Positions 22,509 to 34,500 of a DNA stretch of 36,154 bases are shown in pieces (position 1 is the first letter of the stretch; each line of letters opens with the position of its first letter). Source of the DNA: a virus. A program made the position numbers and the translations under genes. The notes beneath the pieces are model-generated. The model was given only the letters and a program-made list of their open reading frames with translations. It was not told where the DNA came from and made no database searches. The DNA lies in the IMG/VR virus record IMGVR_UViG_3300030104_001845, positions 18,328-54,481 of that record; one strand, written 5' to 3'.

Positions 22509-25500
22509 ACAGTGAAGTTTTCAGCTTTAAGAGCAATCTTCCTCTTAATCTGCGGCCCTGTCTTTATACCAACCACACCATTGCTAGTGTTAATGGTATA
22601 TGCCTGTGATATTTGTCTATCTGTTAGTTGTAATCGACCCCAACTAAACTCACCAACAAATGATGTGGTCAAACCTTGATTCAAGGTAGAATATCCAACT
22701 GTGTTCTGTAAACCATTCCAATCTAAGATTCTACTGAACACTCTCACTGCACCCTCTGCTTGATCAGATCCGAATCCAACAGTCGTAATTCCAACATAAT
22801 GAGATACTTCATAGATGTTATCCAATGCAGTGGTTCCTATACCAATATAAGTTCCATCTAATTCGAGAGAGGTTACACCTGATCCTACATTAGTGTTGCT
22901 AACTGTGAAGTAAAAACCTGTTTGTAAACCAGTAATTGATATTGGATCAGGGCTGAGAATATCCTCATCTCTTAATGGAGATCCTTTTGGAATATACATG
23001 TCAAACACGACTGCAGTTCCGATACCAATTGGTGTTCCATTAGCATCAGAGATGTTTGAACATATACCAACTCCAGTGACAACACCAAAGTCTCCTCCAA
23101 ATGATTCAACAGTGGTTTCTTCCCTAACATATGTAGGAGGAGCGATTAATACTTGTGGATGTGAAACCTGTGTATATCCAATACCAGGTGATGTAACTGT
23201 GATTGCCGTGACAGATCCGTTGGTGACTGTTGCAGTCGCTGTTGCTATGGTTGTGCTTCCAATACCTGCAAAAGGTGTTCCCCCAACACTTACTGGTTGT
23301 TGTATAGTAACTGTGGGAACAGAAGTATAACCATCACCACCATCAGAGATAACAATAGATGAAACTGTATTTGCGATTGAAACTGTTGCTGTTGCAGCAG
23401 CACCAGCGAGAAATTCCAATTCATGACTGGCATTTACTATTTGAAGTTCTTTCTGGAAACTTCTGTCAATTGGGTTTTCATTCTCTGGATTGAAGAATGG
23501 TCTACAATTATCAAGCCAGAACACTGTATCAGCGACACCCACAGGTTGTATTAGATATGCAGTTGGGAATAGATTGGGTTCATATAGAGGTCTATCCTTA
23601 CGAACTATTCTACCATCAATAAACTTATCTTCAATTTGCCTATACCATTTTACGGGTCTAGTTTCAGTAGCATCATTACCTATACCAACACCAAAGTATT
23701 GATTACTAACAACCGTGTCTGATGATTTAATCTCACCAACTGTTCTTGGGAACTCTACGAATGTTTCTGTATTATATGCAGGATCAAATCCAATTTGCAA
23801 ATCATCACCAACTTTAACAGTTTCTACGATATCTCTATCTTTTACGTCTTCACCACCAGTTCCTCTGTAGAAGAATAATCTCATCACATCACCTTCATTT
23901 GGTGCTTCAGTCATTGTTATTGTTCCACCACCATTGAATTCATAACCTTCACCAGGCACTTGTAGAACATCATTTATAGTAAGAATAATAGTATTTTGTA
24001 CAACGATATTTGATCCAGTTCTTCCCTGTATAGCAAATGCCTCACCACCAACAGTTAATGGGAATGATTTTCTAGTGCCATCAAATAGACTTGAGAAATC
24101 ATCAAGTGCTTGAAGTTCACCCATTGTCCACATATTAAACTCATCATGATGAACTTTCTCTAATGTTAACTTGAATGGTTTAAATAGATGTGCATCTATA
24201 GGAATAGCATATGATTCACCAGGTGCGGTTGCAAATGTGGGAACTGTTAATACTTGAGAGTTACCATATCCAAAACCTGTATTAGTAATTTCAAAATCAA
24301 TTACACGACCACCTGTGGTTGCAACGCCAACTGTGATGTTTGCTCTTGCTTGAGTTCCACCAACACCTGGTGTAGATGCATGATCATAGTGGAGAGGAAT
24401 GTCTTGATAAGGTAAAGGTGCGTCAATAATCGCCTCAAATGTAGATGAACCTACGCCAGTAAAGCCAGGAACAGGATCGGTCTGTGTAATGGCAATACTT
24501 ACAACACGACCATTTGTGACTGCTGCAGTTCCAATAAACTCTATGACAGGTGTTCCTGTGGAGGTTGTAAAGGCAACACCAACTTTAACTTCAGTTGCTA
24601 TACCGACACCGCTAATTGAACTTGTCGTTGCTCCCATGGCAGGGCCAGGATTCACTCTATAACCAGATCCACTATTACCAATACTAACTGCAGTAACGAT
24701 ACCAGAGGAAGCAAAACGAATTGTAGCACCAGCAGAAACTAATGGTTGATATCCAAATCCCTCACTAGATGCAACAGAAACTATAATACCACCAACAGGT
24801 ATGGATGCACTTTGAACATCATTTGCTATTGAAGATGCTGTTCCTGTAAAGGAAATTGATGAAATACCAGATACCTCTGTCATCTCATAATCATTTGTTT
24901 CACCTGCACCTTGTAGTATTCCATTAACTAAAACAATACCAAGGTTAGTTGCAATACCAGTTACATTTGCATTATCGCTTGTCAGTGTGAATACTTTCTT
25001 TTGACCATTGAACTCTTGAGCAATATCATCAATAGCATAGTTTCTACCATAAGCATCAAAGTTACCACCCTTAATACCAGATCTATTGAATATTCTACCA
25101 CTGAAACTTGATGTGGTTGTAATACCAACGAAGTCTCTTTCGTTAGGTGGTGAGGTTGCAACACCAACTTGTGGTCTATTTCCAATCGGTGCTGCAGCAA
25201 AGTTAAGTGTACTGTCAACAATATTATAATTACCAACCATCTTAGTGACAACATCATGATTGGAATGATCTAAAAGATCAGTTCCCACCCAATTTCTATG
25301 AACTCTAATTGCACTACTAATACCAGCATTATTAGTTGCGATTATCTTCATCATTTCATTACCAACTTTTACAATATCACCACTAAAGAATGATGTAATA
25401 CCAGAGGTAAACATTATAGTTTCACCTCTCTTAAAGTCTACACCAAGAGATGTGGTAACTGCAGTTCCCACGATTGGGCTTTGAATAACATTATCAATTG

Positions 25501-28500
25501 TTATTAATGCTCTTGTATTTTGGTTTTTGCTTATTAGACTATGCGATGTTCCGACACCAACCGCACTTATATCTAAAGGAACATTGACTGATTTTAAAGC
25601 ATTCTCTGCTGATGCTGCAAGTTTAACTACACTATCACTAACTTTGATAATAAAGACAGATGATGGAATATGAGTAAGTGTTGCTCCAATACCAGATAAT
25701 CCTTGGCCAGGGAAATGTGTAGCAGCAATTCCTATTGCATCACCAGTGCTTCCAATACCTGTTGTTGTGCACCCAACTATTGGTTGTGCCACACTATATT
25801 CAACTTCTTCACCAGTTACAAAGAAATGGTTAGGAATTGTAATTGTATTATTTGTAACATCTACGATACTTGAACTTGATCCATCAAAGTTTTGTTTAAA
25901 TATCTCATTACCTTCATTCTTTACAGCAAAACCAGTTCTAGCACCAAAGAATGTTCCCTCGTAAATATCAAACTTACTTTGAATAGATGCAGAATTAAGT
26001 TCAATTTTTGCAGTACTACTATCTTCTACAACTTTAAGTGCATGCATGAATGTCTTAACTTCAACTGGTATATTTGCATTTGGAACATATTTTAATTCAG
26101 TGAAACAATCTGTTGAATCTCTTGCTCCTTCTATAGTTCCTATACCAGATGTTGCTCCTGCTCCAGTTATAATATTTCCATACTCTGTTAAGAATACACG
26201 ATCATCATCGTCAATCATCATAACTTCAGCAAATTCATATGTATCATTCAAAGTATCTTTAATTTGAACTATTGCATATGCTGCGTCAAACTCTTCACCA
26301 TAGCTACCAATTCCCACAGAAACAGGTGCAGATCTTGCTGGTATGGTTGTTGACTTAGCAATTAATGATGCATTCTTTAATGATACTGTTCCTAAACCTG
26401 TATATGTTTCAGATGATAATCCTATGGTAACAGAGTTAATATATGCAGTTACAATACCAGCGTTTGGTGTAAATCCAATTTGAATTTGAGCAGTGGTTCC
26501 AAGACCTACAATATGCGGTCTAAATGTTCCTAATGGTTCTGAAGCAAGATTATCTCTCCTATTGTGAATAGTTAATTGACCATATTGCTCAAATGCTACA
26601 GTAGATCCTAGACCTACAGCACTTTGATTCATGACCATGCTTAACTCATTATATTCAACAGTTCCTTCACTTGTTGCTATAGAAACTATGACTTTAGCAG
26701 ATCTAGCATTATGTAATTCTTCTGCATTACCTGTTGCTAATCCTGTTGTGGATGCAGTTCCTACGGTAGCCACAATGACTTCACCGCCACCTTGAGACGA
26801 TCCACCTAATGTTGTAGCAGCACCGATATGAACAAGTGCTGATGCTGGACTTGATGCTGCTCCTATGGCAGTTGTTGTTCCTACAATTGTTGTTGTTCCA
26901 CTTCCAATAAGTTCATTAAGATTATATGAAAGTGTTACAACATTATAATTATTAAATTCACTCTTATTTGGGAAGAATTTAAGAACAGCCTCTGTTCCGT
27001 CAACGTCAGTATCCATGGAACCAAGATCTCTAACAGTATCTACTTGACCATACTGGTTAATCATTGATTGACCACTAATAGGATCGAATAAAGCATTAAC
27101 CATCATCAATTGTCTTTCACCTGTGAATAATCTATCCTTCACATATACCATGAATCTATTTTCTTTATTCCCAGTAATACTAAATCTACCTACCTCAGAG
27201 AATGCAGTGCTTCTTGGTTGATCTTGGAAATCATCACTAATATTATCAATTGTAAGAACTCTATTTCCTACAGACTCAGCATAGTCGATTAATATTCTGT
27301 TTTGGAAAGTAATTTCATCAGAGAGATTACCAGCAGCAGGAGATCTTGATTTTAAATTCTCAGTAACTAAATCAAAGTTATCAACTTCATGTAAACTCTC
27401 AAATCCTTGTAAATCAATAATACCAGTAACTGTTCCAGCAAGTCCGACTACCAGTGATGCTTTTTGAGCAACTGGTAAATTAGATTCTACTTGGAGATTA
27501 CTATATTTTCTAAATCCAGAGGTATGTGTAAGAGTATTGACCATATCTTTCCACTTCTCTTCAAACACTCTAGATTTTATCGCATATGAAAATCTTTGAT
27601 AATATTCATTTTCATGTGTAACTTGAAGAATATCATTTAATTTACCAGTATCATACTCCCATCCATTATTCACCAGTGAAAAATAGTTAACTAAGAAGTT
27701 GGTGTCAAACGTAAGAACTATTTCAGATACAGTTCCTTTTGCACCTGTTTCTGATGATTCAATTAATCTACCAACTTCAAAATCACTAGATGCTTCTACG
27801 GTCAACCACTGACTTTCTTCATCATATTCAAAAGCAAGACCAGATACAGGGCCAACACTAGTTTCTGATGTTAATGTTTCATTTGCATTGAATGTGTTAG
27901 GTTGCAATACAGGAGAGAACTGTGGGAAATCTCTTTCTCTTACTAATATTGCTGATGATAGTGTTGTATTAAAATTACCAGGTATTTCACCACTAGGAAC
28001 ATTGCCATTCATGCTATAAGTTACAACACCAACGTTACCTAAGTTTTCATGGACTTGTGTTACTTCAAATGTACGATATTGATATGCATCAGAATTATAT
28101 CCCTTTCCTGTTGATCCTACACCCACACTAGCATTTTCCACAAATACTCTATCACCAATTTCTATTGGGAAGTTTTGCGTTAAACTGTAAGCAACTTTTA
28201 ATGTCGCAGCAACTGTATCTGTAGATGCATCATAAACAAGATTTGTGACTCTAATTCCGTTTGGATTATTAACAGGAACAATAATTGGAGTTACATTAGA
28301 TAAACCAAAAGTATTTTCAATAATATCAACATAGCCAGATCTATCAGGAGTCTCCAAATTATATGCCAAATCAACATCTTCATCTTTAACTCTTGTAACA
28401 CCATCAAGAACAACTAATGTTGGTGGTTGATTATAACCTCTACCATAAGATGTAATTCCAACTTCTCTAAGACCAGATAGTGCCTCAATTTTAATAATTT

Positions 28501-31500
28501 GAGGTAATTTTGATTGTGGTCTTAACGTAAAGTCTGATGGATAATCAAAACCAATACTTTCTAATTTTGTAGTTTTAGGAGCACCAATTGAAGTGCTTGA
28601 TGCCTCTAGAATAGCACCTGTTCCTGTATCAGATGTGACAGTTGAGACACCAGGTAATCTGGTATAACCTTTTCCTTTTTCTGATAAAGAAATTGCTGCT
28701 ATAGGGCCATATGCACTCTTAGATGTAGTATCATATATTATTTCAGTTGTTGATGAATTAGTATAAGATGATTCCTCTGGGAATCTATCTAAATCATATG
28801 TAAAAGTATTATCAGAATTTGCTAGAATATTGAATTGACCAGCATAGAGACTATCTCTAAATGTTATTGAGTTATTACCAATAATTTCTTTGTCTAATAC
28901 TAATTCATTATTTACATCTGGATTATCTGAATCAGTGTTTGCAACTAAGTTGTAATAAAGTATTTTTGGAGTATTTTGATTATATGTAAGAATCAATTTA
29001 CCATCAACACCAACAGTTCCTGTTCTACTTACATTAAATGTTGTTGACTTTTCATTTGAAGTGTATTCATGTATAAAATTATAATCTGTATAAAGTTCTA
29101 AATCAAATGCTGGCAAAGTATCTGCAACTTTAGTAAATGCTAAAGAAGAGTCTGATAAATCAAATGTTATAGTTCCGTTTTTATAAAATTCAAGTGGTGG
29201 ATTAACAAGATTTAAAACTCCATTGTTTCCAGTATTAGAAGTGAGAATACCAACAAATTTTGGTCTTCTTTGTCTTGTTTGGAATCGACTTCCGCATAAC
29301 TTAATCTTATCTTTGTTAATTACATATACGAAATATTCTTCATCGTTAACCAAACCACCCATGGGGCTGGATGATGTGTGAATAACTCTTTGACCAGTCA
29401 CCATTTCATGATTTACGATTTCAATCGCATCGGGTATTCCAGTTCTTGATGTTGATGTAGTGATACCAGAAGCTGTGAAGTCTAATGTTCTAGCAATAAG
29501 TTTTCTATTTGCTTTATTATATTTGATTGGAACTGTTGTAGTAATTCCAGCATTTACAGTTAAGAATATTCTATCATTATTAGTTAATCCATGAGTGCTC
29601 GCAGTTGAAACAGTGACTTTATTTTTTTCAGCAGAACCTGTAACAGTTTTATCATAACTTACTTTTAAACTATGATATGTTCCAGTTCCAATGCCTATGA
29701 AATATACAAGACCTTGTTTTTTAGTTGTTGCTGCAGCACCTACAAATACATCTTCAGGATCAACACCATCACCTGGTGTTCCTAAACCTATTCTAACTGT
29801 AGATAAACCAATTAAATCATCGTTTAATTTTGCTACAAATAAATCAACTCCTTCTGGAAGATTTGCAGATGCACCGAATAAATTAGCGTTAGCACGATTT
29901 GTAGATATACCTATCGAGTCACCAGTATTTCGATTATATCTTACTTTATCTCCAGTTTTAAATTTATGATTTGGTAAACGTATAGATCTAGATGGAATGA
30001 ATATTTGAGATAAACTACCACCAGGATTTGAAATGGTTACTGTTGTTCCTATTCCAGGCCCAGCAGTTGTTCCAACACCAACTGATTCGACTGGGTTGAA
30101 ATAATATTCAGTATTAACTTGATTATCAAATTCAGTTGTAAATCCAACATCTATTTTAAATTTTCTAGGATCTTCTTCTATTGATGTTCTAATAGTGTGA
30201 GTTGCTCCTACCACACCATCTTCTAAACTATTTTGATTTCTTAAAACTCTTATCCTAGAGTTTGCAGCATCAACATTTAATATTTTTACTTGTTCTTGTC
30301 TTGTTCCAATACCCACTTTTAATACATCATTCTCTCTTAAATTGAGACTGTTGAGATTATCATTAGGTGATGGTAGTTTACCTTGAACATTAAAAAATGT
30401 TACTAATCCAGTAGCAGCTACTGATCCTATTCCTTGAGAAACTACTAATTGTGCAGATGAAATACCAATATTATAAGTTTTTCCTCCAAGATCAGAACTG
30501 GTGGTTGACATTCCTGAGACAAAAATCTTATCTAAATTTTGTATTTGTATTGGAGTAGTATGAACGCCAATAAATCTACCTTTTTCTTGTGCTGGATAAA
30601 ATTCAATATTTTCTAATTTAGTATTAGTAACAGCGATAGTACCAATTCCAGGCCCTCTAACCTTGGAAACTTTTGCCACAGTTTCAAAATTATCAGCAAC
30701 TGCCTCTTCAAAAACAACTTTATCACCAACTTGGTATAAAGTTCCACCAGTGACTATTCCGACTTTTTCTACAGCACCCTCTGATGCATAAACTATAGAT
30801 CCCTCTTGTGTTACAAACTTATATGATTGACTCACATAATCATAAGCACTATCATCTTGAAGCAATTCATAAGGTTCTGTATTTCTTACCCAAGCAGTTT
30901 CATTTAAATCTATTTCGTCTTGATTACTCTTAGATAAGAAATTAAATTCATTTGGTTGTGCTCCAAAGTTTTCACCTAGTAAATATGGAAATTTTGGTTT
31001 TTTAAAGTTATCGAATGGATCACTAGAATCGTCAGTTAAAGTGGATTCAAGAGTTGAAAAGTATGCATACACTCCATTTGGATATTCTGGAGTTACACCA
31101 TATCTTCCGTTATTTTCATCAAGGAAACTTTCATCAGTGCTACTATTCCAAGTGAAATCTTCAATGAAAAATTCTTGAGGGAAGATACTAGTTGGAGGTC
31201 TATTTGTTTTTAAATCTATCGAATATCCAGATTTAAGTTGAGTTACAGATCCACCAGTACTATTTTCATATCCATAAGGGCCATATATTGGAAGACCATC
31301 ATACGCCCAACCAATAATTGGTGAGTGTTGTGTTTTATTTTCCTCTGTGTCACCATTTAATAATGTTAAATCTCTACTTCCAAATAATGGATCACCATCA
31401 GCATTATTTTGATATACGATCTTTCTTAGACCTCTTGGTGCGTATGCATGTGAAACTTGCAATTCACGACTAATTTGTGTTGGTTTTTCTATGAAAGTAT

Positions 31501-34500
31501 CAGAAGAGTCTATATTGGTAAAATTCTTTCTAACTTCGTTAACTTGCCATGTTTTAAGATTTGATTGGAATATGGCAAATTCACCAGCAGATTCTACATT
31601 AAGAGATGTTGTAGATGCACCATATCCAATACCACCTTTTATTATTTTAACTGATCTGATTTGACCACCAATTATTTCTGGAACTAACTCCGCACCAGTT
31701 CCGATACCTGTAACTGAAATGCTAGGAGGAGTATTGTATGATTGTCCTCTATTGTTTATTGCAACGTCAATAATTTGACCATTAGCAACAACAGGTAATA
31801 ATTCTCCACTTACACCAGTATAGAGGTCAATACCTGGCTGCCTATTAAAATTAAGTATCTCTGAAGCACCATAACCAACACCACCATTTGTTAGATGCAC
31901 TGATGTTACCTCTCCTCTAAAGAGTGGCTGAGGCACACATTGGAAATTCTTTCCTTCAATTGAACTTATGCCAACAATACCCTCTACTTTTACAACAATC
32001 GGATCATAGTTGAAACTATGAGTTGCAACTCCAATAGATCTTAAATTTTCATATTGTTTAGTTCTAAAATAAAAGTCTTTTGCAGTTGTTCCAACCCCAA
32101 CTGTTGATAATTTAAATGTATTTTCATCTATAACAAAAACATAATATTTCTTATCACTTGCAAGACCCTCTACAGCAGTTCCGTCTGAATCAGCACTATA
32201 AGTTACAATCTCACCTGTCTTATAATCATGATTATTAATTGTAATTCTATCGAGTGCAGTATTAATGCCAGTTGGTTCACATGTTTTAAGTTTATTTTCG
32301 TATCCCTCACCTGGTTCCAATACATTTATAGTACCGACTTGCGACTTTCCGTTTAATGATCTAAATTGATGGTTTCCCTCTCCAAATGCAGTGAATGCTA
32401 TGGTATTAACACCAGCAACCGCTTCATCTAGGTTTCTATGAAGCCTAATCGTTTTCTCTGGGAACCAAGTTGTTCCATCATATCCTACAAAACTTGATAT
32501 TGTCGTTATACCAGTTGGAGTATCTGTATTAACATAATATATTGCACCTGTGCTTAATCCTGCTAATGCTTTTTCTCCAAAAGTATCATATACAATTCTT
32601 TCATGATTTCTAAATTTATGATATGTTAAAAACCCTACGTTGTAATCATTATGAGTGGTAATTGCAACTGTTTGAGATCCTGCACCAGAATTAAATATTA
32701 CTTGATGAGGAACAGTAACCATTTTACATTCTGCTACAGCACCAGTTCCATTCCCTCCACTTATTGATACTTTAGGAACATCCACATAATCAAAGCCTGG
32801 ATCTAAAACTCTAATTTCTTGCAAATTACCTCTAGTTGCTACAAAACCAGTAGCACCAACACCAGTGGCATCATTGATTGCTAATAATGGTGGATTTATG
32901 ACATCGTAGTTTCTTCCACCACCAGCAACATCAACAGATTTAATATCACCATAGTAACAGAGATCTTGAGACTTATAACTTAGTACCTCAACACCATTAA
33001 TTAAAATCCCATTATATCCAATTCTAGTTGGATATTTTTTGCCATCATAAACAGGCATATCAATTTCTCTAAACAGTTTTTGTGGTAAAATCTGTTTTTT
33101 ATGAAATTCATATTTTTCAAAAGTATTATTTGTAATTGTAGTGGTAACAGTTGATTCTGATACTTTTTGATAATTACCATCATATAAATTTGATCTAGAT
33201 TTTGCTAATTTTATATCATTTAAATTTACTCTTTCTACAAAGTATAATCCCTCACCAAACAGAAAACTTGATACAGTTCCATTGGCAGCCTTTTGTGGAG
33301 TATAGTAAATTGCATCACCACTAAAGAAGTTATGATCATTAGCACCAGTTGTTATTCCAATAATGGTTTGACCACCAAGGAAAGTTCCAGATAATTGAAT
33401 TTTTTGAGTGCTTGGATTTAATTTATGATCAGATCCATATGTTGGTATTGAGTTAGAGGCAACTAGATTTTTAAGTTTAGAAAGAGTATGAGCATATCCA
33501 ACTTCCTCCATATAAATGTTTTGAACATTTGCAGTATAGTCATTTAAATGTTGTTGATTATTATCAACACTACTGCCATCCGAATTTGGTTTTGAAAGAG
33601 TTTTTGTTATTGCAACTACTGCAGAAAGGCTGCTTATCGCAGCACCTCTAATTCTAACTTTTGTGGCACTTAAAACATCAGTAACAGCATAACCACCATC
33701 TAAAGTTGCATTGTTTGTTTGAACTGTTACAGTGTCATTTAACCTTATTCTATGAAAATCTTTTGTTGTAACTTCGTATGTATTATTAGAGGCATCCTGT
33801 AAAGTTATGCTATCAATATTATACTTTGGTTGAACATTAAATACCCAGTTATTTGATTTAAAATCAGTTACTTTAGCGATCTTACCTAGAGATTTTAATT
33901 TTATCTTTGCACCCTTTCTTTGATAGAAAGTATTAGGTAATTCAATACCACTTAATACACCTGTTATACGACACCGTATGCCGTCTGTAGTGACCCCTGC
34001 GGTGCGGTCTGCTTGTCCTAGGGCATATACATAGGTATTTTGTTTAATAGGTGTAGCATCCTTAATAGTGGTCGTTATGCCAGTTGTGCTTATACCTAAA
34101 AACTGTGTTACATTAGTGCTTGAATATGTGCAAACTCCAGTTGTTCCATTTTGATATTTGAATGTTAATGACCCTTTATCAGGAAATCCTATCGTAGAAT
34201 CAACATCTATAAACGTTTGTGCAGCACCAACAGATCCTACGTTTCTTGAGTTAGCATGAATACCAAATTCACCATATAATAATTCATCAGAACTACCTGT
34301 TCCAAAAGAGGCATCAATACTAACTTTATAGTATGTGTCTGTTAATAGTCCAACTCTAACCCTCTCAACCATTGATACAGGGCCGTACGCTCTAGATAAG
34401 TTTTCAAAGGGATCTTGGAAAAGAGTTTTATTCTCAAGATCCATTGGATCACCTTGTATTGCTTCAACTATAATGTCACGAGTCTTTCTGTAGTTTGCAT

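Noticed and set aside
24982-25257. 91-residue same-strand frame within the giant gene, rich in Leu, Met and His
   Set aside because: It is an out-of-frame reading of the gp7-related giant; the real frame continues through it without interruption and with module-like sequence.
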